A stretch of 64,000 nt of DNA from Claveliimonas monacensis (GCF_014982975.1 NZ_JADCKL010000003.1:186001-250000), one strand, 5' to 3'; shown: positions 1-7,649, counted from the first letter of the stretch. Numbers and translations are program-made. The notes: generated from the sequence alone by a model not told the origin.

Positions 1-96
1 GTGGAGGGCGGCCGGGACTACGAAGTGACGGTGGAATTTGACAAAGCCGGAACAAAAAAGATGTTTGCGGCGTTTGCAAAATTGCAGAAAATATAA
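1..96 (+). CDS. pcrA: 3' end of a PcrA/UvrD-like DNA helicase (partial)
   Basis: Only the last 31 codons are in the window, open from base 1 to a TAA at 94-96. The residues (EVTVEFDKAGTKKMFAAF and a final AKLQKI) resemble the C-terminal tail of Firmicutes PcrA helicases, which ends in a small Tudor-like RNA-polymerase-binding domain. The motor domains lie upstream, so the assignment rests on a short tail and is tentative. PcrA would be an ATP-dependent 3'-5' helicase in repair and replication. Confidence 0.5.
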   Translation: MEGGRDYEVTVEFDKAGTKKMFAAFAKLQKI

Positions 97-169
97 CCTG
101 TCCAGCACAATAAAAAATGATTTATCAGAAAATTTCCTACAAAAATAAGTAGTAATATGAACCGGAAGG

Positions 170-178
170 TGTTATAAT
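170..178 (+). promoter_or_regulatory. extended -10 promoter before the small membrane protein
   Basis: TGtTATAAT lies about 55 bases upstream of the start codon at 233. It is an extended -10 motif (TG one base before TATAAT). No good -35 hexamer sits 17-18 bases upstream, which fits an extended -10 promoter. Confidence 0.45.
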
Positions 179-232
179 AATGCCAACGAATTATACTTGC
201 AGGACAAACTGAAGAAAGGATGTGTGGGAAAT

Positions 233-478
233 ATGAGCAAGGTAGAAGATATTATTGCAGCTTCAAAGCTGAACGAACTGATCCGTAAAAAAGATGAGGA
301 CGACAAGACATGCAGAACAGTGCTCTGGGTGCTGGCGATTGTTGGAGCTATCGCAGCAGTGGCAGCAATCGCATACGCAGTATATTGTTTCTTTACCCCG
401 GATTATCTGGAGGATTTCGAAGAAGATTTTGACGATGATTTCGATGACGACTTCTTTAACGAAGATGATCAGGTATAA
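233..478 (+). CDS. small single-pass membrane protein with acidic tail
   Basis: This 81-residue protein has a polar N-terminus (about 1-35), one hydrophobic segment rich in Ala/Val/Ile (about 36-58) and a very acidic C-terminus of Asp/Glu/Phe runs (about 60-81). I chose the ATG at 233 because AAGGA at 216-220 precedes it; an upstream TTG at 197 in the same frame has no ribosome binding site. A strong terminator follows immediately, so it is probably monocistronic. I do not recognise a named family. The charge pattern suggests a membrane-anchored protein with an acidic tail, but no function can be assigned. Confidence 0.7.
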   Translation: MSKVEDIIAASKLNELIRKKDEDDKTCRTVLWVLAIVGAIAAVAAIAYAVYCFFTPDYLEDFEEDFDDDFDDDFFNEDDQV

Positions 479-487
479 GATCGGGAC

Positions 488-532
488 AAAAAGAAAGAGA
501 CAGGACAGCGCAATGTTCTGTCTTTCTTTTTG
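488..532 (+). terminator. rho-independent terminator
   Basis: A long inverted repeat (AAAAAGAAAGAGACAGGACA against TGTTCTGTCTTTCTTTTT) has a short loop, and the 3' arm runs into T residues. It closes the small membrane protein gene and lies just before rlmD. Confidence 0.8.
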
Positions 533-580
533 CCCGGGGATGGGCAGGAAGCGAAGAAGAATAAGAGGAGTTTTGAGCAG

Positions 581-1972
581 ATGAAAAAAGGACAGATACT
601 GGAAGGAACTGTTGAAAAGATAGATTACCCCAATAAAGGGCGTGTAAAGGTGGAAGGTGCGGACCGTACTGTGACAGTCAAAAACGCCATTCCGGGGCAG
701 GAGGTCAGGATTTCTGTTAATAAAATCCGAAAAGGCAGGGCGGAAGGAAGAGTGCTGGAAGTGCTGAAGCCATCTCCCCTTGAGATTCCATCCGTCTGTC
801 CGCATTTTGGGCAGTGCGGCGGCTGTACCTACCAGACTCTTCCCTATGAGGAGCAGCTGAAGCTGAAGGAGTCCCAGGTCAGGGGGCTGCTGGATGAAGC
901 CATCAAGAAATGCGGCGGCAGGGAGTACCAGTGGGACGGGATCAAGGCCAGCCCCCTGACAGAGGCCTACCGGAACAAGATGGAGTTTACATTCGGGGAT
1001 GAATACAAGGATGGACCTATGTCCCTCGGCATGCATAAAAGAGGGAGCTTTCATGATATTGTGAATGTCAGCGAGTGCCAGATCGTGGACGAGGATTTCC
1101 GTACAGTCCTGTCGGCTACCCTTGTCTTTGCCCGGGAGACAGGCCTTTCCTATTATCACCGCATGCGCCATGAGGGCTTTTTCCGCCATCTCCTGGTGCG
1201 CAAGGCGGCAAAGACCGGCGAGATCCTCATCGACCTTGTGACAACCACACAGAACAGCCTGGATCTTGTCCCCTGGGCGGACAGGCTGCTGGATCTTGAA
1301 AAGAAGGGGCAGATCAAAGGGCACATTGCAGGCATACTCCACACCTCCAATGACAGCCTGGCTGATGTGGTGAAAGATGAGGGAACCAAGGTTCTCTACG
1401 GTCAGGACTATTTTTACGAGGAACTTCTGGGCCTTCGGTTTAAGATCACCCCGTTTTCCTTCTTCCAGACCAATTCCCTGGGGGCGGAAGTGCTGTATGA
1501 GGCTGCCAGAAGTTATATCGGAGATACAAAAGACAAGGTCATCTTTGATCTCTACAGCGGCACCGGAACCATTGCCCAGATCCTGGCGCCTGTGGCCAGA
1601 AAGGTTACAGGCGTGGAGATCGTAGAGGAAGCTGTGGAGGCAGCCCGGGAAAATGCCCGCCTGAACGGTCTTGAAAACTGTACTTTCTGGGCTGGGGATG
1701 TGCTGAAAGTCATTGACGAGCTGGGGGAAGTGCCGGATCTCATTGTCCTGGATCCGCCCCGGGACGGCGTACACCCGAAAGCCCTGGAGAAGATCATTGG
1801 CTTTGGCGTGGAGAAGATGGTCTATATTGCCTGCAAGCCCACCAGCCTGGCCAGAGACCTGGAGACACTGCAGGGCAGAGGGTACCAGGTGGAGCGGGCC
1901 GGGTGCATCGATCTCTTCCCGGGAACTGTACATGTAGAGGCGGTGGCTCTGCTTTCGAAAAAAGATAAATAG
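581..1972 (+). CDS. rlmD: 23S rRNA (uracil-5-)-methyltransferase, RlmD/RlmCD type
   Basis: This 463-residue enzyme makes m5U in 23S rRNA using S-adenosylmethionine. An N-terminal TRAM domain (about 1-60) is followed by an iron-sulfur cysteine cluster (CPHFGQCGGC, about residues 76-85). The Rossmann methyltransferase core shows FDLYSGTGTIAQ, the substrate motif LDPPRDG and the catalytic cysteine in YIACKPTSLARDL near the C-terminus. The start at 581 is preceded by AGAGGAG at 564-570, 10 bases away; the open frame extends upstream into the terminator and was not used. In Firmicutes one enzyme often modifies both U747 and U1939 (RlmCD), so the exact target is uncertain. A large antisense frame over this gene is a codon-bias shadow. 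Confidence 0.93.
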   Translation: MKKGQILEGTVEKIDYPNKGRVKVEGADRTVTVKNAIPGQEVRISVNKIRKGRAEGRVLEVLKPSPLEIPSVCPHFGQCGGCTYQTLPYEEQLKLKESQVRGLLDEAIKKCGGREYQWDGIKASPLTEAYRNKMEFTFGDEYKDGPMSLGMHKRGSFHDIVNVSECQIVDEDFRTVLSATLVFARETGLSYYHRMRHEGFFRHLLVRKAAKTGEILIDLVTTTQNSLDLVPWADRLLDLEKKGQIKGHIAGILHTSNDSLADVVKDEGTKVLYGQDYFYEELLGLRFKITPFSFFQTNSLGAEVLYEAARSYIGDTKDKVIFDLYSGTGTIAQILAPVARKVTGVEIVEEAVEAARENARLNGLENCTFWAGDVLKVIDELGEVPDLIVLDPPRDGVHPKALEKIIGFGVEKMVYIACKPTSLARDLETLQGRGYQVERAGCIDLFPGTVHVEAVALLSKKDK

Positions 1973-2092
1973 GTGCCGGAAAGCAGTGCGTTTCCATCCC
2001 GGATATCCATCTCGATTTTCTTTACAAAAGCCCTTTTTGACCCGCAATATGATACAATCGGTTTAAACAATTAAACGAAGGGAAGATTTAAG

Positions 2093-2746
2093 ATGGATAT
2101 TATTAAAATGATGGAAGAGCGTCACAGTGTACGCCAGTATGAGGAGAAGAAGATCGAACCGGAGAAGAGAGAAGCTTTGCAGAAAGAAATTGACGCGATC
2201 AATAAAGAAAGCGGCCTTCATATACAGATCCTTTTTGACGAGCCGAAGTGCTTTGATTCCATGATGGCGCACTACGGCAAGTTTACAGGGGTGCAGAACT
2301 ACATTGCCCTTGTCGGACCTAAGGGAGCAGCCCTGGATGAAACATGCGGTTACTATGGAGAAAGACTGGTCCTTCTCGCCCAGTCGCTGGGGTTAAATAC
2401 CTGCTGGGTGGCGATGACCCACGGCAAAAGTGCTGCCAAAATCACAGCCGGAGAGAAGCAGGCGTGTCTGATCGCCCTGGGATATGGGAAAAATCAGGGC
2501 GTCCCGCATAAAAGTAAACCGATTGCAGATGTGACAAAGACAGGCGGAACTATGCCCGACTGGTTCAAAAAAGGAATGGACGCTGTCATGCTTGCTCCGA
2601 CGGCCATGAACCAGCAGAAATTTGTTTTTGAGCTTAACGGGGACAATGTATCTGTAAAAGTGTCTGGTTTTGGTTTCTATGCAAAGATGGATCTTGGGAT
2701 CGTCAGATACCACTTTGAAGCAGCGACCGGAAAGAGGGTAGGTTAA
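2093..2746 (+). CDS. nitroreductase-family flavoprotein
   Basis: This 217-residue protein resembles the FMN-dependent nitroreductase superfamily. The N-terminal MMEERHSVRQYEEKKI is the typical FMN-phosphate-binding start (R-S-V-R). The middle has GYYGERLVLLAQSLGLNTCW, where these enzymes pack against flavin, and a late APTAMNQQ motif matches the family's conserved 'APSA.N.Q' segment. Such enzymes reduce nitro compounds, quinones or enones with NAD(P)H in the cytosol. The stop overlaps the start of the next ArsR-type gene (TAATG), so the two are translationally coupled. Substrate unknown. Confidence 0.85.
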   Translation: MDIIKMMEERHSVRQYEEKKIEPEKREALQKEIDAINKESGLHIQILFDEPKCFDSMMAHYGKFTGVQNYIALVGPKGAALDETCGYYGERLVLLAQSLGLNTCWVAMTHGKSAAKITAGEKQACLIALGYGKNQGVPHKSKPIADVTKTGGTMPDWFKKGMDAVMLAPTAMNQQKFVFELNGDNVSVKVSGFGFYAKMDLGIVRYHFEAATGKRVG

Positions 2747-3135
2747 TGAAAGGTGAAAGAGAGATAAAAAAGCTGGCGGAAGAATTCGTGGCCTGCAAGG
2801 ATATTATCATGGCTGTTGGCGATGAGAACCGCCTGCATCTGATGATCGAGATGATGCAGATGGGAAACTGCAGCGGCGTGCGTGTGGGGGACATTACGGA
2901 AAAGACACATCTGTCAAGACCGGCGGTGTCCCATCATCTCCAGATCCTGAAGGCCGCCGGTATCCTGAGCGTGCGCAAGGAAGGAACAAAAAATTACTAC
3001 TATTTTAACTCGGATCTTACATCCATGAAGCGGCTCATCAGAGCGCTTCAGATGGCAGTAGACATTGCTTCAGAGCTTCCGGACAGAAGTGAAATGCAGG
3101 GACAAAATGCTGAGTTTGCAGCGGCGATTGAATGA
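2746..3135 (+). CDS. ArsR-family winged-helix repressor
   Basis: This 129-residue protein has an ArsR/SmtB-type helix-turn-helix: GDENRLHLMIEMM, then THLSRPAVSHHLQILKAAG (recognition helix about residues 60-75) and the wing LSVRKEGTKNYYYF. No cysteine pair of the metal-sensing alpha3 type is obvious, so the signal may not be a metal. It is coupled to the upstream nitroreductase by a one-base overlap, and I infer that it controls that operon. Confidence 0.85.
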   Translation: MKGEREIKKLAEEFVACKDIIMAVGDENRLHLMIEMMQMGNCSGVRVGDITEKTHLSRPAVSHHLQILKAAGILSVRKEGTKNYYYFNSDLTSMKRLIRALQMAVDIASELPDRSEMQGQNAEFAAAIE

Positions 3136-3151
3136 AGAATTCAGAAAACTA

Positions 3152-3180
3152 TTGACGGGCATACATGCATGAGGTAAGAT
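3152..3180 (+). promoter_or_regulatory. sigma-A promoter into the 3.2-kb intergenic region
   Basis: TTGACG (3152-3157), a 17-base spacer and TAAGAT (3175-3180) form a good promoter. The next thing downstream is not a gene but a hairpin with a T-tract about 65 bases on, so a short transcript is possible. Confidence 0.5.
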
Positions 3181-3243
3181 GTTGGTTGCATTTTGTACTA
3201 AGTATATAGAGTTATAGGCAGTTTTTTACTATGAATAGGTAGG

Positions 3244-3272
3244 AACAGAAATGTTTCTGCCTTTTTTATTTT
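3244..3272 (+). terminator. probable rho-independent terminator
   Basis: CAGAAA-TG-TTTCTG (3246-3259) is extended by a GG...CC pair and followed by a TTTTTTATTTT tract. It could end a short RNA starting near 3187, or read-through from the ArsR gene. Confidence 0.5.
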
Positions 3273-3547
3273 ACAGGAAAGTCTGGAGGACTAAATAGAA
3301 TGCAGAAAAAGATGTGGAGGCACTTTGTGGCTGCCGGGGGGAAGATCGAATGTACTGTAGAGCATACCGGCTATACGTGGACGGGAGAAGGAGACGGCCT
3401 TTAAGATGGAGTTTTCCATGAGAGAAGAGTCCGGGAAAGTATAGATAAAAACAGATTGTGCGGCCGAATGTGTCAGTACGCCACTTTCTCTTCTTTTCTT
3501 TGCCCTTTATAATTTTATTAGAAAAAAGAGAATGAGGTGCAGAAGAT

Positions 3548-4510
3548 ATGGATGAGATGATCAGATTATACGGATACATGTGGAATGTAGAGGGGGTAGC
3601 GGAAAAGCTGTGCAAAGTAGTGGTAATTCTTTTGTTTGGAGTCTGGCTGTGTGCAGCAGCAGGAAGTCTGGAGGACTCCGGTGCAGATGCATTTGGATAC
3701 AGCGTGTCTGGCGGTTTTGCGCAGAGCCGGACTGAAGCAGGAGGAGAGCTGGGAGTGGCTTTGCCGGAAGTTTCCAAAGGCATTTTTCCTGCTGTCCCTG
3801 CGCCCACCCCGGCTCCTGCCGCGGACATGGGAACACGGGAGGGGACGGCAGACATAGTGTCCACGGCTATACCGGTGATTGCCCCGGCAGAAAGCAGTGC
3901 CATCGCATCTGTGATCCCTGGTGGGGTGGATCTGGCGGAAGAGCAGGAAGAGGCCGGAGCCCTGCCGGCTATGCTGACCATTCACCTGTATGGAAATGGA
4001 GGCAGTCCGGCTGCGGTGACTGTCACAGAGCAGGCGAATGCCTTTTCAGCTGAGAACTGGAGTATTCCCCAGAGGCCTGGAAAGGTGTTTGACGGCTGGT
4101 ATCTGGATGCGGCGTGTACCAGGCCTTTTGAAGGAGTGGAAGAGGGGACAGACGTTCTGGAACTGTACGCAGGCTGGAGAGAGTTGGAAGGATTTGTGTC
4201 TGATGATGCAGGACATATTCTTTCCTGCGCGCCAGATCTGGCCATAGTGGATGGGACTTTGGTTTTGCCCAGCAATTCTGCCTGTACGGGAATCGAGGCG
4301 GGAGCCCTTGCGGATGTGGCTGACCAGGTGGTGGAGATCTATATTCCTGCCAATATCCGGTATATTGCTCCGGGAGCTTTTGACGGTCTGCCGAATCTGA
4401 TGTACATTGAAGCAGAGGCCGGAAATCTCAATTACTACAGTGCAAACGGAATTCTGTATACATCGGAAGGGGAGATTGCTGCCTGCCCGGCGTGGTATAT
4501 GGAGGAGTAA
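3548..4510 (+). CDS. secreted protein with Listeria-Bacteroides repeat and leucine-rich (BspA-type) segment
   Basis: This 320-residue protein has a hydrophobic N-terminal segment (about 20-38, KVVVILLFGVWLCAAAG) that acts as a signal or anchor, followed by a low-complexity Ala/Pro/Glu linker (about 60-140). Residues about 140-215 match the List-Bact repeat pattern (GNGGSPAAVTV ... PGKVFDGWYLDAACTRPF ... LYAGW). The C-terminus (about 250-320) has LRR_5-like features (IEAGALADVADQVVEIYIPANIRYIAPGAFDGLPNLMYI). Such proteins are exported and often sit on the surface. The start is supported by AGGTG nine bases upstream. Role unknown; adhesion is only a guess. Confidence 0.75.
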   Translation: MDEMIRLYGYMWNVEGVAEKLCKVVVILLFGVWLCAAAGSLEDSGADAFGYSVSGGFAQSRTEAGGELGVALPEVSKGIFPAVPAPTPAPAADMGTREGTADIVSTAIPVIAPAESSAIASVIPGGVDLAEEQEEAGALPAMLTIHLYGNGGSPAAVTVTEQANAFSAENWSIPQRPGKVFDGWYLDAACTRPFEGVEEGTDVLELYAGWRELEGFVSDDAGHILSCAPDLAIVDGTLVLPSNSACTGIEAGALADVADQVVEIYIPANIRYIAPGAFDGLPNLMYIEAEAGNLNYYSANGILYTSEGEIAACPAWYMEE

Positions 4511-4570
4511 ACTGATGAGAAACAGAAAAAGGATGGATTCGGCCATCCTTTTTTCTGTGAAAGGGAAGAA
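4505..4570 (+). repeat. copy 1 of a repeated 'stop + terminator' segment
   Basis: About 65 bases from gagtaaactg to tgaaagggaag are repeated with roughly 80 percent identity at 6935-7000. The stop codon, terminator stem and downstream purine stretch are conserved. The pair brackets the decayed regulator and the uvrB fragment. Confidence 0.6.
4526..4556 (+). terminator. rho-independent terminator
   Basis: AAGGATGG-attcgg-CCATCCTT is followed by TTTTT, 16 bases after the secreted-protein stop. A diverged copy of this segment, including the preceding TAA, occurs at 6935-7000. Confidence 0.85.
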
Positions 4571-4591
4571 TAAGTATAAGTTATTGAAACC

Positions 4592-4633
4592 CGAATGTTT
4601 GTTCTGTACTTTGCTTTCGCATTCTGCTATAAT
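4592..4633 (+). promoter_or_regulatory. LexA-like SOS box and -10 element
   Basis: CGAATGTTTGTTCT (4592-4605) matches the Gram-positive LexA operator pattern CGAAC-N4-GTTCG with two deviations. It differs at only two positions from the box upstream of intact uvrB at 9739. A TATAAT follows at 4628-4633; the -35 region is weak and overlaps the box. I infer that this is an older SOS promoter for the genes ending in the uvrB fragment at 6110. Confidence 0.5.
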
Positions 4634-4827
4634 AGCGGGAGAGAGAAAAAATGTCCACTATTATATAGGTATATTAGCCAAAGTGGGGAAAATAGAAGAA
4701 GATAAATTGTATAAAATAGAAGTTTGTCGTATTATAGCATCAGAAAATGATATCATTAAGCCAGAGATGGAGCAGGCAGTGTGGAATACAGTGATAACAG
4801 GAGAGAAAAGAAAGTGTTTTAAATAAA

Positions 4828-6081
4828 TTGAATCATTTTTGCGATAAAGAAACAGCGAGATTATTGGAAGAAAACAATGGGCGTCCTGTTTACCCGCTTA
4901 AGGGAGTACCTGCAGACAAAATAGATTTTTACCAGAAAAGTATTTTGGCAAAATGTAAATTGATAAGACCGGCATATATGCCAATAGCGGAAGTGGTGGA
5001 TTATGAAAATAAAAAGTTTATAGTTCTGTGGTGTCCGGGAGGAGACAGTAGACCATATTCCTCACCTAAGACAATGGTGAAAGATAACAAAGAGCGTATT
5101 CATTATATCCGAAAAATGTCGAATACAGTGGAGCCGTCAGATGATGAAGAAAAAGACTTATTTAATCTTGCTAACAGGATACCTTTCGATGATCGTGTAA
5201 ATCATCAGGCAGATATTTCTGATTTGAACATTACACTTATCCAAAACTATTTAAAAGAAGTAAAAAGTTCTTTGTACGAAAAGTCAAAGACAGGGGACTT
5301 TGTTGAAGTGTGTAATGATATGAACATAATCTGTAATCTTCCGGAATATGCGAAACCTAAAAATGTAGGGCTGATGTTTTTTAGTATGGAGCCGGATAAG
5401 TTTTTCCCTTACACGCAGATAGATGTTGTTCAATTTCCTGAAGGGCTAGGAGGAGATAATATTATAGAACAGACATTTAAAGGCCCCATTCATCAGCAAC
5501 TTAGGGAAGCATTGCGGTATATCATCGAGCTTATGATGAGCGTGAACCAATAGAAGTGAGAGTGGGAAATGATAAAATAGAAATTGTGAGTTTTCCCGGA
5601 CCTGACCGATCTGTAACATTGGAAGGACTGAAGTCATACCATGTATCCAACCGGCGGTACAGAAATCGGAGAATTGGTGATTTCCTGAAAGAGCTTCATT
5701 TGACAGAGGGAAGAAATACCGGATTTAAGAAAATATTGTATGCGTTAGAAGCGAATGGTTCGCCTAAACCTGAATTTGAGACAGATGAGGCGAGAAGTTA
5801 TTTTATTTCCAGATTCTATATCCACGAGGGATTCCAGGAGGTGCCCCAAAAAGAGCCGAAAAGGAGCCGAAAAGGAGCTGAAAAAGGGTGCTGGAAGAAA
5901 ACGGGCAATACTAAAACTTTTGTCAGAGAATCCAACAATGACCCAAACAGAGCTTACAGAAGAATTAGAATTAACCAGAAAGCAGATTCAAACGGACATT
6001 AAGGAATTGAAGAATGAAGGTACTCTAGTACGGAAAGGTTCTAATAGAAATGGCTATTGGATTGTAAATAGAGTGGATTAA
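4828..6081 (+). pseudogene. decayed AlbA/AAA_4-type regulator (ATP-binding, winged helix)
   Basis: Three fragments of one protein lie in successive frames. 4828-5553 gives the AlbA_2/Schlafen-like part (ENNGRPVYPLKGVPADKIDF, IVLWCPGG, RIHYIRKMSN). From 5520, in another frame, comes YHRAYDEREPIEVRVGNDK, the GHKL-like 'ATPase domain' part. The last part, in a third frame ending at 6081, is a C-terminal winged helix (TQTELTEELELTRKQIQTDI). Against typical relatives, the N-terminus and about 40 residues before YHRAYDERE are missing, which fits an internal deletion with frameshift near 5515. The second frameshift lies in a purine-rich repeat near 5865-5890, suggestive of slippage. It is non-functional as it stands. 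Confidence 0.8.
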
Positions 6082-6109
6082 TCATTTATAAATAGAGGTT
6101 ATTTTTATC

Positions 6110-6382
6110 ATGGATCATTTCGAATTAATATCAGAATACAAACCCACCGGCGACCAGCCCCAGGCGATCGCCGACCTAGTCAGAGGTTTTAAGGAAGGCA
6201 ACCAGTGCCAGACTCTTCTGGGTGTCACTGGTTCAGGAAAAACCTTTACGATGGCAAATGTCATCCAGCAACTAAATAAACCTACACTGATCATCGCGCA
6301 CAATAAGACCCTGGCGGCACAGCTCTATGGCGAGTTCAAGGAATTTTTCCCGAACAACGCCGTAGAATATTTCGTCTCCTAG
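6110..6382 (+). pseudogene. uvrB: truncated uvrB 5' end (90 codons)
   Basis: The frame encodes a UvrB N-terminus starting [20 protein letters not shown], with an intact Walker A (GVTGSGKT) and ending VEYFVS followed by TAG. It is about 80 percent identical in protein to residues 1-93 of the intact UvrB at 9884 but differs by many silent changes, so it is not a recent duplicate. The TAG is created exactly where the sequence leaves uvrB homology, after GTCTCCTA. AGAGG lies 11 bases before the ATG. Without motor motifs II-VI and the C-terminal domain it cannot function. Confidence 0.9.
6374..6381 (+). other. candidate left attachment core (attL)
   Basis: GTCTCCTA is the last sequence shared with intact uvrB. 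The same eight bases are at 10157-10164, at the matching codon position (VSY). uvrB homology continues to the left here and to the right at the other copy, as expected for the crossover core of a site-specific integration. Confidence 0.5.
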
Positions 6383-6573
6383 TGTGCCGGAGGCGGAAAA
6401 TGAGGTGTGTTTAGTGTCTTTTCGTGCTGTTTAGTCCAGATTTTGTGGACAGAATGATACTAAACGGACTGGGTGATACCAGGCGGATAAAATGATTTTG
6501 TGACTTTTTGCAGGAAAAATTCGTAATGAGATTGCAGTAGCATAGAACTGCTAATTGCGTAATATAATACAAG

Positions 6574-6641
6574 TACATAGTATAGCGATTGAAATACAAA
6601 AAAGTCTGATTTACTTTTTTGAGTTTTTGCGGTACTATGTA
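6574..6641. repeat. nested inverted repeats
   Basis: TACATAGTA (6574-6582) pairs with TACTATGTA (6633-6641). Inside these, CAAAAAAGT (6597-6605) pairs with ACTTTTTTG (6613-6621). The nested arrangement could form a cruciform or serve as protein-binding arms. No T-tract or gene boundary makes it a terminator. Confidence 0.5.
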
Positions 6642-6762
6642 TAGCAGTAAATGCTTGCCGTCTGTTATACGACGGGGTACAAGAAGTATAACAAGTTTTT
6701 TGCCACTTGCCGATGGTGTGGGATATAAATGATTCGGTATGTAAACAAGTATGGACTGCTGC

Positions 6763-6792
6763 TTGACATTTTTATTAGACGCTGTGTATAAT
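6763..6792 (+). promoter_or_regulatory. strong sigma-A promoter for the 6.8-kb leader RNA
   Basis: TTGACA (6763-6768), an 18-base spacer and TATAAT (6787-6792) are both perfect consensus hexamers. Transcription would start near 6799, about 200 bases before the PBECR4-like gene. Confidence 0.75.
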
Positions 6793-6798
6793 AAAGAT

Positions 6799-6988
6799 AC
6801 AAAGAAGAGTGGTCCTGCTTAGTGGACGATTCAAAAAGGTGTTTCCCTACCAAGTGGGGTATAATAGTCGGAACGGCGACTTTAAATCCGTTTCCATCGG
6901 TCGGGATGAAGACCTAAAACTCATTCCCATTACAGAGTAAACTGCTAAAAATCAGAAAAAGGATGGCTGCGGTCATCCTTTTTTCTTT
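6799..6988 (+). ncRNA. candidate structured leader RNA / small RNA
   Basis: Between the consensus promoter and a terminator lie successive small hairpins: GTCC-N8-GGAC (6812-6827), CCCTAC-CAA-GTGGGG (6845-6859), AGTCG-GAACGG-CGACT (6866-6881) and GGTC-N8-GACC (6899-6914). GGATGA near 6904-6909 can also pair with TCATCC of the terminator's 3' arm, so an attenuation switch is conceivable. An alternative is that 6779-6940 is the 3' end of a lost gene, because that frame is open and ends in TAA right before the terminator (KSVSIGRDEDLKLIPITE). I recognise no named riboswitch or RNA class. Confidence 0.4.
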
Positions 6989-7000
6989 GAAAGGAAAGTA
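6935..7000 (+). repeat. copy 2 of the repeated 'stop + terminator' segment
   Basis: It matches 4505-4570 with about 80 percent identity, including gagtaaactg, the terminator stem and tgaaaggaaag. Here the purine stretch serves as the ribosome binding site of the following gene. Confidence 0.6.
6958..6990 (+). terminator. rho-independent terminator before the PBECR4-like gene
   Basis: AAGGATGg-ctgcgg-tCATCCTT is followed by TTTTTCTTT. It ends about 13 bases before the start codon at 7003 and directly abuts the ribosome binding site, a position typical of attenuators. It is a diverged copy of the terminator at 4526. Confidence 0.75.
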
Positions 7001-7002
7001 CA

Positions 7003-7623
7003 ATGTCTGAAAAAAGCTTTAAAGAACGTGTTCGAGAGGAAATGATAAATGCTGCTATACAATATAAACAGGTTTATGTGGATTATGAATACTTAATTTG
7101 CTCAGAAGCATTTGTTGAACAGGATTTTTATATCGTGGCAGGGAGAGAAGATAACTTTCAACATTTAACAGGGGTTAATTCAACTCTTAGTCCTAAAGAA
7201 TTTTATTTTAAATGCCTACAAGGAGTTCTGGAGGAATCTGATTTTGACTTTGCCAAAAGCGGACAAGATGAGAAAATGGTAAAAGGTACTGTGAGAAGGA
7301 AAATACAAATTCTTCCGAATATGATGGAGCTCTTTAAAGCAGGAGTAAAAACGGAAGAAAAATTCAAAAAGAACAAAGTCTCCTGTTCGTTTGCAACTGC
7401 TGATGGGATGTGTACGTTAGGATTTTCAGAATCTAAAAAAGCAAGACCGAAAACATTATTAAAGGGAAATGAGTTAAACAATCCCAAACCCGTAGAACTG
7501 ATTTTGAGGAAAAAAGCAGGAACGAAATTATTTGATGAGATTGTCCTGGGAAATGTGGAGACCATTCAAAAATATAGAGAAAAAATACAACAACTACTGA
7601 GTGAAGAATTGTTAAAGGATTAG
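7003..7623 (+). CDS. PBECR4-like protein (predicted nuclease/toxin-type domain)
   Basis: This 206-residue cytosolic protein has a central FQHLTGVNSTLSPKEFYFKC motif (about residues 49-68), which recalls the PBECR4 domain. PBECR4 is one of the phage/mobile-element nuclease-like folds grouped with barnase, EndoU and colicin E5/D. A downstream GMCTLGFSESKKARPKTLLK is also typical of these short proteins. The start has AAAGGAAAG upstream. No antitoxin gene is adjacent. Transcription appears to come from the 6763 promoter through a terminator-like leader. Enzymatic activity is inferred from family naming only. Confidence 0.55.
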   Translation: MSEKSFKERVREEMINAAIQYKQVYVDYEYLICSEAFVEQDFYIVAGREDNFQHLTGVNSTLSPKEFYFKCLQGVLEESDFDFAKSGQDEKMVKGTVRRKIQILPNMMELFKAGVKTEEKFKKNKVSCSFATADGMCTLGFSESKKARPKTLLKGNELNNPKPVELILRKKAGTKLFDEIVLGNVETIQKYREKIQQLLSEELLKD

Positions 7624-7649
7624 AATGGTGTAACGGATCCGAGAAATAG

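Larger units (their letters stand above)
3136..3547. other. intergenic region without a convincing gene
   Basis: It contains the promoter and terminator listed separately. After them is a 34-codon open frame (3300-3404) with GGAGGA just upstream. That frame resembles no family I know and may be chance or a remnant. Near 3507 a TATAAT could belong to the promoter of the following secreted protein. Confidence 0.4.
4511..4827. other. intergenic region with SOS-like promoter, no confident gene
   Basis: Beyond the terminator and LexA-like box there is an open frame reading to 4824 (IEEDKLYKIEVCRIIASEN). It has no good start or ribosome binding site and no family I recognise. It may be the remnant of the sequence that replaced the regulator's missing N-terminus. 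Confidence 0.35.

Noticed and set aside
263-2047. 594-codon antisense open frame opposite rlmD and the small membrane gene
   Set aside because: It has no ribosome binding site, no family resemblance, and mirrors codon bias of rlmD.
7003-7623. Toxin-antitoxin pair
   Set aside because: No small adjacent gene with a start and ribosome binding site could serve as a protein antitoxin; only the upstream leader RNA is a candidate partner.
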